64,000 bases of DNA from Actinomycetota bacterium (GTDB lineage Bacteria; Actinomycetota; Actinomycetes; S36-B12; UBA5976). The stretch's first letter is position 1. Each line of letters opens with the position of its first letter. This document shows, piece after piece, positions 25,985-34,734 of this stretch. The stretch is from the NCBI GenBank assembly GCA_009698575.1, contig WLPX01000001.1:456747-520746 (forward strand). Reading direction: 5' to 3'. The notes below the pieces were generated by a model. That model worked only from the letters and a program-made list of their open reading frames with translations, was not told where the DNA came from and did no database searches. The position numbers were made by a program, and so were the translations under genes.

Positions 25985-26428
25985 ATGAGCAATCAAAAAG
26001 CTAATAGAGTTCTTGGCCTAGTGGTAGCGGCAATTTCAATTGTGGCTTTAATCGTGGTTTTGGCAGTAAAAGAACCAACACCACAATTGGATGCGAGTTC
26101 CCCAGAGGGAACTGTTCAGCAGTACCTTCAAGCAATTACAGATCGAGACTTTGAGGCCGCAGTAACTTACTTAGCCACTGATACCAAATGTAAAGTAGAG
26201 GATTTTGATCGCGCATATATTCAAGACTCACTTCGAATTGCACTAGCGGATGTCTCGAAAACAGAAACCTCGGCATCAATTAAAGTCCGCATAGAAACTG
26301 CGAATGGCGATCCATTTGGCGGAAGCTACTCAGACAATCAAGCATTTCGTTTAACCAAGAGCGATAGCAGTTGGAAAATTACCGGAATTCCGTGGCCGAC
26401 TTATGACTGTGGCGGGGTGTTCAAGTAA
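25985..26428 (+). CDS. Membrane-anchored protein with NTF2/DUF4878-like domain
   Basis: One N-terminal membrane helix (about 10-28), then a 115-residue extracellular domain. The pattern SPEGTVQQYLQAITDRDFEAAVTYL followed by a strand ending in SDSSWKITG resembles the NTF2-like/DUF4878 domains of actinobacterial envelope proteins. Two Cys may pair. Its stop overlaps the next start (TAATG), so it is probably translationally coupled to the multi-helix protein. No function assigned. Confidence 0.72.
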   Translation: MSNQKANRVLGLVVAAISIVALIVVLAVKEPTPQLDASSPEGTVQQYLQAITDRDFEAAVTYLATDTKCKVEDFDRAYIQDSLRIALADVSKTETSASIKVRIETANGDPFGGSYSDNQAFRLTKSDSSWKITGIPWPTYDCGGVFK

Positions 26429-28140
26429 TGTCGATAATTTTCTCGTTCTTACCACTTTTGATTTTGCTTGCCATAGTTGTATTAGTAGTTCGCAAAGTGT
26501 CGAATAAGTCAAAGAGTTCAAATACTTCGGCACAACCAGTGCGGTTATTCTTTCAATACGCACTTGCCTTTGGCTTATTCATAACGGTAACTGTTGGTCT
26601 ATCCGGTTTGCTGGGGCGCGTCATTGACTCATCAAACATAGTCAGTGCCGATCAGAGTTCTTTGGCAAGCAACTTGGCATTTATTGTCGTAGGTGCACCA
26701 CTATTGGCTGGAATCACGCTGTGGCTGCGCAAATCAATGGCACTTAATCCATCAGATGGCACCGGCTTTGTTCCTACTTTCTTTGCCACACTACTTTCCA
26801 TAATTTCACTTTTAGTTTTTTTAACTTCTGCTATCTCAGCAATGCAAGCTACTTTAGATAACAAACCAATTCTCGGTGCGTCATTCGCGCGCGCAATAAT
26901 TTGGGGAATCGCATTAGTTGTGATCTTAAGAATTGCTAATTCAGTAATACCAAAAAATGATTTTCGCATTCAGTACTTTGTTGGTTCATTGATTACTGCA
27001 ATTGCAGCCCTGGTTGGCTTAATTAAGGTAATAAGCAATCTATTCTCAGCAATACTTTCACAATCAAATTTATTGGGAACCGATCAATCTGCAATTGTGA
27101 CTACCGGAAACAATGCCCTTGATGGATTTGTAATTTTGGTTACGTCAGGTGCGCTTTGGTTTTACTACTGGATTAAAAATGCAAATACCAAAACCAACGA
27201 CACCATGTGGCTTTCGTACGTATTGGTTGCAGGTGTTGGTGGCTCACTAGTTCTGGCAGTTACCTCAGTAACCGTAACGATGTATCAGATTTTAGTTTGG
27301 GTGATAGGTAATCCGGCATCGCAATTGTTATCGGAGCATTTCGCGAGTACCCCAGCTTCAGCAGCAAGTGCAATCGTGGGTTTACTTTCTTGGTGGTATC
27401 ACAAGACGCTGTTGCCGCTTAATGCCGAAAGGTCCGAGACGCAACGGATTTATGAGTACCTGGTATCTGCAATAAGTTTGATTGCAAGTACGGTAGGACT
27501 TTCAATTGTGATTGTGGCAATGATTGAAGCACTGACCAAATCGGTAATTGTTGGTGACAGCGCACTCAATACTTTGCTTGGCGCCGCCACAGTAATTCTT
27601 GTGAGCGGACCAGTCTGGTGGAGGTTTTGGAGTCGAATTCAAAGACTGGCCAAGTCATCTCCGGAAATTGAATTAAGTTCGCCAATTCGACGCATCTACT
27701 TATTCTTACTATTTGGTGTCGGTGGGATTGTTGCAATTGTTTCGCTAATCACAGTGGTTTTCCAGATCTTTAATGGTTTATTAAGTTCATCACTTGGCAG
27801 TACGACAATTAATGAAATGCGTTTTGCTTTGGGAATTCTGATTAGTACTGGAATCGTGGCTGCATACCATTGGGAAATTTATCGTCATGAAAAAGACGTT
27901 GAAGTTTCTTTCGGCACAGATACAAAGTCGATTTTGCTGGTGGGTCCGGTTGACCAGGAATTTGTCAGTGCCTTAAAGCATGCAACTGGTGCACACGTTA
28001 CATTTTGGGAACGCACAGACGCTAGTGAGATTGCTTGGCCGCTAGATCGAGTTATTGAACTAGTGCAGCAAGCTACAAGTGAACAACTGTTAGTTATTTT
28101 GGGAACTACCGGCGTAACCGCAATTCCAGTTACACACTAG
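26428..28140 (+). CDS. Multi-spanning membrane protein (DUF5671-like)
   Basis: A 570-residue membrane protein with at least ten hydrophobic segments arranged as repeated four-helix units (RLFFQYALAFGLF..., RIYEYLVSAISLI..., RIYLFLLFGVGGI...). These repeats match the DUF5671 pattern. A soluble C-terminal domain of about 80 residues (LLVGPVDQEFVSALKHATG...) follows. Coupled to the anchored NTF2-like protein upstream. Function unknown; the internal repeats suggest duplication of a basic unit. Confidence 0.72.
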   Translation: MSIIFSFLPLLILLAIVVLVVRKVSNKSKSSNTSAQPVRLFFQYALAFGLFITVTVGLSGLLGRVIDSSNIVSADQSSLASNLAFIVVGAPLLAGITLWLRKSMALNPSDGTGFVPTFFATLLSIISLLVFLTSAISAMQATLDNKPILGASFARAIIWGIALVVILRIANSVIPKNDFRIQYFVGSLITAIAALVGLIKVISNLFSAILSQSNLLGTDQSAIVTTGNNALDGFVILVTSGALWFYYWIKNANTKTNDTMWLSYVLVAGVGGSLVLAVTSVTVTMYQILVWVIGNPASQLLSEHFASTPASAASAIVGLLSWWYHKTLLPLNAERSETQRIYEYLVSAISLIASTVGLSIVIVAMIEALTKSVIVGDSALNTLLGAATVILVSGPVWWRFWSRIQRLAKSSPEIELSSPIRRIYLFLLFGVGGIVAIVSLITVVFQIFNGLLSSSLGSTTINEMRFALGILISTGIVAAYHWEIYRHEKDVEVSFGTDTKSILLVGPVDQEFVSALKHATGAHVTFWERTDASEIAWPLDRVIELVQQATSEQLLVILGTTGVTAIPVTH

Positions 28141-28730
28141 CCAACTTTGAAAGTATGACCGTTCGCAGTGCCGTTAACTGATTCAGCGTAAGCCTTGCCA
28201 CAAGCTTCAAGAGTTACTTGTTCAAAGCCAATGAAGTAAGGATGGTAGCCAGGTGCTTCTACTAGAACACTTGGGCTAACTACGTTGATCCGCATCCCAC
28301 GTGGCATTTCAATAGCAGCTGCGAGGACGAAGGACTCTAAAGCGCCATTGGCTAGTGAGGCAACAACACCGGTAGGAATTGGCGCGCGTTCTGTAATGCC
28401 AGAAGTCAAAGTGAAAGATCCGCCATCAGTTACAAAATCTAGACCTTGGCGAACAAGTTCAACCTGTCCTAAAACTTTGTCATCAATGCCCGCGTGATAG
28501 TCAGCCAACGTTAATTCCGACAGATCTTTGAAGGGAACTACGCCAGTTGCTGCAATAACTGCATCAACTTTTCCTACTTTTGCATACATTGCAGAAATTG
28601 ATTTTGGATCCGTTAGATCAACTGATACTTCGCCGCTACGAGAGGCCTGGATGATTTCATTTCCAGCGGATAAGGCAGCAACAGCGCCAGATCCAAGTAG
28701 TCCGTTAGCGCCAACAATAAGGATCTTCAC
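28137..28730 (-). CDS. Atypical short-chain dehydrogenase lacking Tyr-x3-Lys
   Basis: Rossmann-fold SDR of about 197 residues starting KILIVGANGLLGSG (glycine motif GANGLLG). The usual catalytic YxxxK is replaced in the PIPTGVVASLANGALE region, which has neither residue at the expected place, while SGIT still supplies a Ser. The same feature occurs in a small known group of annotated SDRs. I chose GTG at 28730 because GGGAGA lies five bases upstream; the open frame runs to 28754. Last gene of the APH/ACAD stretch on this strand, 73 bases after the phosphotransferase. Confidence 0.82.
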   Translation of the reverse strand: MKILIVGANGLLGSGAVAALSAGNEIIQASRSGEVSVDLTDPKSISAMYAKVGKVDAVIAATGVVPFKDLSELTLADYHAGIDDKVLGQVELVRQGLDFVTDGGSFTLTSGITERAPIPTGVVASLANGALESFVLAAAIEMPRGMRINVVSPSVLVEAPGYHPYFIGFEQVTLEACGKAYAESVNGTANGHTFKVG

Positions 28731-28802
28731 AATTTTCTCCCTGCAGTAGTTCAAGTTATCTGAGTCTAGAGCAGACTCGATTTCCAGTAATCAGGAGTCT
28801 AG

Positions 28803-29891
28803 TTATTGGTTTAGGGCTGGGATCGCGCCCAATCTAGTTACTGCCAAACCTAGTTCAGTTAAGGCAACAGTTGCTTCGCCCATAGTGCTTTGGGCACCAG
28901 ATGCTGCTCCGAGTTGTTGGCCACTTAAGTTGCGATGGTGAATGGACTCCATAATCACCGCTAATTTAAAACAAGCTAGCGCTACACACTGATCTAAGTG
29001 CGAGATGTCGAGATTAGTTTGTTCGACGTAGCGATCTAGGACTTGTTGCCGGGTCCAAAAACCTTCGCCGCTTGTAACATCTTCGGCTACTGGAATCTTC
29101 TTTCGCAAAGTATCAGTTGACTGACTCCAGTACACAAGCGAAATTGCTAAGTCCGAGATTGGATCACCCAACGTTGACATTTCCCAATCAAGTACTGCAA
29201 CGATATCGCTACTCGTGTTATCTAAAATCACATTGTCGATACGAAAGTCACCATGCACGATAGAGGTTGGCAGCGAATCGGGCACTTTGGCGATCGCAGT
29301 TTCCAACCAAGCATGTAGTGCTTCAATTTCCGGTAACTCTCGAGTCTTTGTGATCTGCCATTGTTCACCCCACCGTTTAACTTGTCGTTGCAAGTATCCG
29401 GCTGGTTTACCCAATTGATCCAAACCCGCAGCTACTGGGTCAATGGCATGTAGTCGAGCCAAGGTGTCAACAAGCTCTGCTGAAATTTCATTTGCTTGCT
29501 GCGCAGATAACCCGGCAGCAGTTTTTGCAGATTCGATAACGCGACCATCAACAAAATCCATCAGCATAAACTTTGCTCCGATTACAGACTCGTCTTCGCA
29601 GTAACCGCGAGTAGTTGGCGTCGGAAATGAAACTGAATTCAAGCCAGAAAGAACACGAAATTCTCTGCCCATGTCATGTGCGGAAGGCATGATGTGACCA
29701 AGCGGTGGCCGACGCAGCACCCAACTCGAATTATTCGCATCCGTTAGTTTGTAGGAAACATTCGATCGGCCACCCGCTAGCAGTGTTGCCTGTACTGGCA
29801 TAGCCGCATCGAAGTTAGCAACGTTGTCTTGCATCCATTCGGTGAGCGCAGTTAAGCGCAACCCTGGTGGATCAACAACTTGCTCGGTCAC
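28803..29891 (-). CDS. Aminoglycoside-phosphotransferase-fold kinase (ACAD10/11 kinase-like)
   Basis: Protein-kinase-like small-molecule kinase. The N lobe has GGRSNVSYKLTD, the catalytic loop HGDFRIDNVILD is near 214-225, and the metal motif LDWEMSTLGDP near 237-247. This subgroup is the same as the kinase domains of ACAD10 and ACAD11 and the bacterial LvaA, which phosphorylates 4-hydroxyvaleryl-CoA. GTG start overlapping the acyl-CoA dehydrogenase stop (GTGA), so the two are coupled. The pair is probably the split form of an ACAD11-type enzyme. Confidence 0.87.
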   Translation of the reverse strand: MTEQVVDPPGLRLTALTEWMQDNVANFDAAMPVQATLLAGGRSNVSYKLTDANNSSWVLRRPPLGHIMPSAHDMGREFRVLSGLNSVSFPTPTTRGYCEDESVIGAKFMLMDFVDGRVIESAKTAAGLSAQQANEISAELVDTLARLHAIDPVAAGLDQLGKPAGYLQRQVKRWGEQWQITKTRELPEIEALHAWLETAIAKVPDSLPTSIVHGDFRIDNVILDNTSSDIVAVLDWEMSTLGDPISDLAISLVYWSQSTDTLRKKIPVAEDVTSGEGFWTRQQVLDRYVEQTNLDISHLDQCVALACFKLAVIMESIHHRNLSGQQLGAASGAQSTMGEATVALTELGLAVTRLGAIPALNQ

Positions 29892-31081
29892 GCCCAGTCT
29901 CCAGGCAATTTACCTGCCTGTGAATGGCGAACTGAGCGACGCGAAATCGACCAGCGATGAACTTCTGAAGGTCCGTCATAAATCCGGAATGGGCGAATGT
30001 CGCGGAAAATGTGAGCAATTGGCAATTCACTGGAAGTTCCCTTTGCGCCACATAGTTGCATAGAACGATCCACAATTCTAAAAGTTGCTTCCGCAACGAA
30101 TGTCTTGGCAATCGAAGTTTCTGCGCGAGCTGGCAGACCTTGATCTAGTACCCAGGCAGCGCGATGTATCAAGGCTCGGCAAGCAGCAATATCAATTTCG
30201 TTATCGGCAATCATTTGCTGTGCCATACCCAAGGAACTTAACTCGGTACCAAACATTGGACGATTCGCGGCGTAATCTACTGCAGCTTCGTGTGCCCGTC
30301 GTGCTGCGCCTAACCAACGCATGCAATGAGTTAATCGAGCTGGACCTAATCGAACTTGAGCATTAACAAAGCCTTCGTCTACTTGTCCAAGGACTGCATC
30401 ATCAGATACTTCGCAATCTTTAAAGTCCACGACACCGTGACCACCAGTGAACGCACTATCTAAAGTGTCGAGGCTGCGAACAACTTTCATCCCTGGGTTG
30501 TCGGAATCAACTAGGAACATAGTTGCCCCACCGGAAGTTTTGGCCATAACGATTGAGAAGCCAGCGCCATCAGCACCAGTGATCAACCACTTATTGCCGT
30601 TAATTACCCAGCCGGTCTTAGATTTCTCGGCCGTTGTTGATAACAAGTTGGGATCTGCGCCCGCACCTGGGCTTGGTTCAGTCATCGAAAATGAGGATCG
30701 GATTTCACCGCGTGAAAGTGGGCCTAAGTATTTATCGCGCTGCTCTGGTGTTGCGATTTTGTGTAGTAGCAGGATGTTGCCTTCATCAGGAGCGGCACAG
30801 TTCAAAGCAGTCGGGCCAAGCAGACTGCGTCCGCTTTCTTCTAAAATCACAGCTTGCGCAACGTGATTGAATCCGTGGCCACCAAATTCTTTTGGCGCAG
30901 TAGGGGCAAATACTTTTACAGCGCGAGCCTTATTTTGAAGCACAACGCGCAGATCTGGATTTATGCCATGTGAGTCAGGATTCAACTCTGGTTCATGCGG
31001 AATAACTTCATCATTAACAAACTTGCGTACCCGCAATGCGAACTCTTTAACTTGCGGATCTTTATCAAACTCATAGCTCAT
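29888..31081 (-). CDS. Acyl-CoA dehydrogenase (ACAD10/11-like)
   Basis: FAD enzyme of about 397 residues. FAD-site motifs include FSMTEPSPGAGADPN, NGNKWLITGADGAG, and the C-terminal QLCGAKGTSSELPIAHIFRDIRPFRIYDGPSEVH. The RIYDGPSEVH form is frequent in the ACAD10/11 branch. I chose ATG at 31081 (MSYEFDKDP); the open frame to a TTG at 31099 adds only six residues. First gene of a minus-strand unit with the kinase and an SDR, divergent from a GntR regulator. With the kinase it could turn 4-hydroxyacyl-CoA into enoyl-CoA via a 4-phosphoacyl-CoA. Confidence 0.9.
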   Translation of the reverse strand: MSYEFDKDPQVKEFALRVRKFVNDEVIPHEPELNPDSHGINPDLRVVLQNKARAVKVFAPTAPKEFGGHGFNHVAQAVILEESGRSLLGPTALNCAAPDEGNILLLHKIATPEQRDKYLGPLSRGEIRSSFSMTEPSPGAGADPNLLSTTAEKSKTGWVINGNKWLITGADGAGFSIVMAKTSGGATMFLVDSDNPGMKVVRSLDTLDSAFTGGHGVVDFKDCEVSDDAVLGQVDEGFVNAQVRLGPARLTHCMRWLGAARRAHEAAVDYAANRPMFGTELSSLGMAQQMIADNEIDIAACRALIHRAAWVLDQGLPARAETSIAKTFVAEATFRIVDRSMQLCGAKGTSSELPIAHIFRDIRPFRIYDGPSEVHRWSISRRSVRHSQAGKLPGDWA

Positions 31082-31095
31082 GTGAGGAATCCATA

Positions 31096-31121
31096 ACAAT
31101 AGTTTTCGTATTACCTATTGT
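31096..31121. promoter_or_regulatory. Candidate GntR operator between the acyl-CoA dehydrogenase and GntR genes
   Basis: ACAATAG-N12-CTATTGT, an interrupted inverted repeat with 7-bp arms in the 92-bp divergent gap. Its place between a FadR-type regulator and the ACAD operon is what a local operator would look like. Arms are AT-rich, so chance is possible. Confidence 0.35.
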
Positions 31122-31173
31122 ATCTTCCGTTATGCTTTAGGGAATTACTTCTCACGCATTAGGGCTAGCCGAA

Positions 31174-31821
31174 ATGACTGATTCGACACCAAAAGGTTCA
31201 CTAACCTTTGAAGCCTTGACCCTACTTCGCGACGAAATCATTCAGGGCAAGATTCGCCCAAATGAAAGATTGATTGCAGCCGACCTGGCTGAACGGCTAA
31301 AGACTTCACGCACCCCAATTCGCGAAGCATTACAGCTACTCGAAGCCGAAGATTTAGTTATTGCAGCTAAACGCGGCTATGTAGTTCGCGAACATACACG
31401 CGATGAAATTGCCGAAATCTATGAAGTTCGCGCAGCGCTAGAAGGAATGGCAGCTCGCTTAGTAGCTCAAAAACCAGGTGCTACCGCCGCAAAAGAAATT
31501 GAAAAGATTGGCGCGCATAAAGATTCACTAATTACTTCAAATGATCGCAAACTAATCGTTGACTTAAATGATGAATTTCATGCGGCCATTTTTATTGAAT
31601 GTGGCAATACCCGGCTCGCACGGATTAATCGTAGCAATAGTCAGCACTTCTTTAATTATCGAATTGCCGAGATGTACAGCAAAGAAGAAACCAAAGTTTC
31701 AATTAAGGGCCACGCCCTAATTCTCAAAGCTATTAAGAATCACGATCCGGATGGAGCCGATGCGGCTGCCCAGCAACATGTATTCGATGCACTCGAAGTT
31801 ACGTTGTTAAAACTGCGCTAA
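31174..31821 (+). CDS. GntR-family transcriptional regulator (FadR/FCD subfamily)
   Basis: N-terminal winged helix (about 10-75; SRTPIREALQLLEAEDLV is the recognition region) and an all-helical FCD ligand domain with Asp and His residues (NDEFHAAIF, KGHALILKAI) that usually bind a metal and an organic acid. ATG at 31174 with weak ribosome site. Divergent from the ACAD operon and convergent, with no gap, with the SDR of the racemase operon, so it may control either or both. The effector is probably a carboxylic acid intermediate. Confidence 0.93.
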   Translation: MTDSTPKGSLTFEALTLLRDEIIQGKIRPNERLIAADLAERLKTSRTPIREALQLLEAEDLVIAAKRGYVVREHTRDEIAEIYEVRAALEGMAARLVAQKPGATAAKEIEKIGAHKDSLITSNDRKLIVDLNDEFHAAIFIECGNTRLARINRSNSQHFFNYRIAEMYSKEETKVSIKGHALILKAIKNHDPDGADAAAQQHVFDALEVTLLKLR

Positions 31822-32571
31822 TTAAGTGTTGCCGTTAATGGTGATGCCACCGTCAACGGTAATAGTTTGTCCCGTGATGTAGCTCGAGTCTGCAGACATT
31901 AAGAACAGCACGACTTTGGCAATCTCACTAGGTTCAGCAAGTCGTTGTTGCGGGATTCGAGCTGTCAGTGCAGCTTCGGATAGTCGCCCATCTTTTATGC
32001 CACCAGCAACCATTTCAGTTCTCGTCCAGCCAGGCGCAACTGCATTAACTCGAATGTCGCGATTGGCCCATTCCAGTCCGAGAGTCCGAGTTAATCCTTC
32101 GAGGCCAGCTTTTGCAGCGGTGTATCCGGCGCGCCCTGCGATCCCAACACTGCCAGCAATCGAACCGACGTTAACTATCGTTGCGCCCTTGGATTTTTCT
32201 AAGTCTGCAAACGCTGCTTGACTGCATTTGAACACACCACTTAAGTCAGTATCAATTACGGTATTCCAGTCTGCTTCGCTCAATACTTCGGATTCATCAC
32301 GAATGATTACTCCAGCACAGTTAACCAATGAATCTAGCAATGCGAATTCATTTCTTATCTCAGCAATAACTGAATCGATGGAAGATCGATCGCGCACGTC
32401 CATAACTTTTCCAACAGCTTTACCTGGTCCAGAATTCAGGCTCGCCACCGCACCATCAATAGCAGCGCTATCCCGGCCAGTGATGACAACATTCCAACCT
32501 AGTTCGACCAACTCTTTGCTAATCGCCAGGCCGATACCTTTGGCACCGCCAGTTACGAGCGCAGTCTTCAC
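31822..32571 (-). CDS. Short-chain dehydrogenase/reductase (FabG-like)
   Basis: Classical SDR of 249 residues: TGGAKGIG cofactor motif (8-15), NCAG (89-92), catalytic Ser in GSIAG and YTAAK (Tyr-x3-Lys). C-terminal ITGQTITVDGG is typical. GTG start six bases after dadA, and so the third gene of the racemase-dadA-SDR operon. Co-operonic position suggests it oxidises a hydroxyl group in the same pathway rather than acting in fatty-acid synthesis. Confidence 0.92.
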   Translation of the reverse strand: MKTALVTGGAKGIGLAISKELVELGWNVVITGRDSAAIDGAVASLNSGPGKAVGKVMDVRDRSSIDSVIAEIRNEFALLDSLVNCAGVIIRDESEVLSEADWNTVIDTDLSGVFKCSQAAFADLEKSKGATIVNVGSIAGSVGIAGRAGYTAAKAGLEGLTRTLGLEWANRDIRVNAVAPGWTRTEMVAGGIKDGRLSEAALTARIPQQRLAEPSEIAKVVLFLMSADSSYITGQTITVDGGITINGNT

Positions 32572-32577
32572 AACTGG

Positions 32578-33837
32578 CTACTTACGGTAACTACGAACCA
32601 CGAATGGTTCCATGTCGATTTCCGGCGTGCGGCCCGCAATAATGTCAACGATTGCAGCACTGGAACCACTCGACATTGTCCAGCCCATGTGACCATGGCC
32701 CGTGTTGTAAAACAGGTTCGTGTGCTTCTTTCCCTTGCCAATAATTGGGGGACCATCTGGAGTCATTGGTCGTAAGCCAGCAGTCATCGAGCCACCATCC
32801 CAATCAGCGGCATCTGGCCAAAGGTCTTTTGCAGTTGCGCGAATCGCAGAAAAATCTTCAGGCTTGTGAGACTTATCAAAGCCGGAGAACTGCGCAGTCG
32901 AAGACATTCGCAACTGATCACCCATAGGCGACCAAGCAACCAAAGTTTTTTCATCCACGCCACCAAGTTCAGGTGCTTTTGATTTGTCCTTGATATCAAA
33001 AGTCATCGAGAAACCCTTGGCTGGATAAACCGGCAAGTCTTGACCAACGGTGCGCGAAAGTTTGGGACTCCAAACTCCCATTGCCAGCACGTAGTTATCG
33101 GCAGTTAGCAAACCTTGATCAGTCTGTAGTCCGGTGATGCGGTTGCCATCTGCAATAAATGACTTAGCAGTAACACCAAGTTTGAATTCAACGCCTTTAC
33201 GGATCAAGAGTTCAGTTAGCTTGCGAGTAAAGAGCTCTGAGTTACCACTGCCATCGTTAGGTGCATGAATTGCGCCGGCAAGTTCAACTGTGGCATTTCC
33301 AAATGCTGGATCAACAGCAGCTAGACCCTTCATGTCTAACCGCTCAAGTTTTTGACCGTTGTCAGTGAGTAATTTCATTTTGCCCATACCAAGTTCCAGC
33401 TCAGCAGCATCGCGATACAAGTACAACAAACCTTTATCTACACCTTGGTAGTCAATGTTTTCGGCAAGTGCGATCTCATCAAGTTTGGTTTGGCTGTAAT
33501 CGCACAAATGCATTTTTGCCAATGTGTTTATGGCGGCTCGCTCGGAAGTGCATTCGCGCATGAACTGCAATCCCCACCAAAGGAATCGCGGATTTAATGT
33601 TGGCTTAACTCGGATGGAAGTCTTTTCCCCAAACAAGGAACGCAACAACATCTTTGGTGCTGCTGGTGATGCCCAGGCAAAGCAATGGCCCGGCGCAATC
33701 AAACCCGCGTTAACTGCAGTTGCTTCTGCTCCAACGTGCGTTGCCTTATCGACAACTACAACTTCATGACCTTCTTGAACTAAGTAGTAGGCAGTTGTAA
33801 CACCGACAACGCCGCCACCAACAACAATCGTGCGCAC
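32578..33837 (-). CDS. dadA: D-amino-acid dehydrogenase-like FAD protein (DadA family)
   Basis: FAD-dependent deaminating dehydrogenase. Dinucleotide motif VVGGGVVGVTTAYYL (5-19), the DadA-typical LIAPGHCFAWASPAAPKMLLRSLF block (about 46-69), and the C-terminal GLRPMTPDGPPIIGKG with GHGHMGWTMS. DadA feeds electrons from D-amino acids to the quinone pool. GTG start behind AAGGAG. Lies 35 bases after a racemase gene and just before an SDR. Its true substrate may be a secondary or imino amino acid, since DadA homologues vary. Confidence 0.88.
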   Translation of the reverse strand: MRTIVVGGGVVGVTTAYYLVQEGHEVVVVDKATHVGAEATAVNAGLIAPGHCFAWASPAAPKMLLRSLFGEKTSIRVKPTLNPRFLWWGLQFMRECTSERAAINTLAKMHLCDYSQTKLDEIALAENIDYQGVDKGLLYLYRDAAELELGMGKMKLLTDNGQKLERLDMKGLAAVDPAFGNATVELAGAIHAPNDGSGNSELFTRKLTELLIRKGVEFKLGVTAKSFIADGNRITGLQTDQGLLTADNYVLAMGVWSPKLSRTVGQDLPVYPAKGFSMTFDIKDKSKAPELGGVDEKTLVAWSPMGDQLRMSSTAQFSGFDKSHKPEDFSAIRATAKDLWPDAADWDGGSMTAGLRPMTPDGPPIIGKGKKHTNLFYNTGHGHMGWTMSSGSSAAIVDIIAGRTPEIDMEPFVVRSYRK

Positions 33838-33872
33838 CAGAATCTCCTTGGGTTTTATCTAACGACAGTCTT

Positions 33873-34634
33873 TCAGCAAATTCCCTGATAGTCATGAGGA
33901 ACGGTTGCGTTATATACATATGTAATGAAATTGGCCCAATCAAAGACTGGCAAACCTGTGGCCGCTTCAATGGCCTTGCTATACGGCGGAAGATCGCTGC
34001 ATTCCAACATAAATGCCCGAATTTTTGGATCACGCTTAACGGCGTCCTGCGCTGCCTTCACAACTTCAGCTCGCATTTTGTCTTCGTCTAATGTGCCAAG
34101 TTCTTTCAAGATCACATCGTTGAAGTGTGAGTAAGTTTCCATACCTTGAATTGTTAGACGAGAGGAATCGCTAATTCCGGCGCCCGATAACAATTCATCG
34201 GTAAGAGATGCAGAGTTGGCAGTCAAAATCCCAATGTGATGCTCTTTGCCAAACATGTTCAGCAGCATTGGAACTTGCACCAAGCTAGTTAGGAACACAG
34301 GGATGTTTACTTGGCTAGCAACAAACTCCTGGTAAGCAGCCATGAAACCACAATTACCCGTAATTGCCCGCACGCCCTCGGCCTCTAACTTTTTGGCGGC
34401 ATCTGCCATGATCTGGGCGTAGCTGTCACCATTTCCGCGCAAGACATCTGCGCCCGAGACACCCTTTACTGACTCGTATCGCACAGGAAAAGGAAAGGTC
34501 CCTGCGTTGTTCAAGTCACCTGGGATAAATGGGATGTGCCATTCTGCGCACAACATGCCAATGGCATATCCGTAGGCAACTTGGCCAGTTCTGGCTTGAT
34601 AGATCATTACGCCCCTAGATTCGCGAGTTTGCAT
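33873..34634 (-). CDS. Asp/Glu/hydantoin-racemase-superfamily protein
   Basis: Two-cysteine racemase fold: Cys95 in GNCGF and Cys212 in ECSDLPPYS are the paired acid/base residues of this superfamily, which includes aspartate and glutamate racemases, hydantoin racemase and maleate isomerase. 253 residues. First gene of the racemase-dadA-SDR operon; the pairing suggests it makes the D-isomer that DadA oxidises. Divergent from the 2-oxoacid dehydrogenase operon. Which amino acid it acts on is unknown. Confidence 0.85.
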   Translation of the reverse strand: MQTRESRGVMIYQARTGQVAYGYAIGMLCAEWHIPFIPGDLNNAGTFPFPVRYESVKGVSGADVLRGNGDSYAQIMADAAKKLEAEGVRAITGNCGFMAAYQEFVASQVNIPVFLTSLVQVPMLLNMFGKEHHIGILTANSASLTDELLSGAGISDSSRLTIQGMETYSHFNDVILKELGTLDEDKMRAEVVKAAQDAVKRDPKIRAFMLECSDLPPYSKAIEAATGLPVFDWANFITYVYNATVPHDYQGIC

Positions 34635-34734
34635 ACATTACTGCATGCACTAATCATTCTTTTCCTTAAAAGTCCCCAAGTCAAGCCTGTTTTGCTACTT
34701 GCCAATGTTGGCTGGCGCGTGGAAGAGTGCAATC

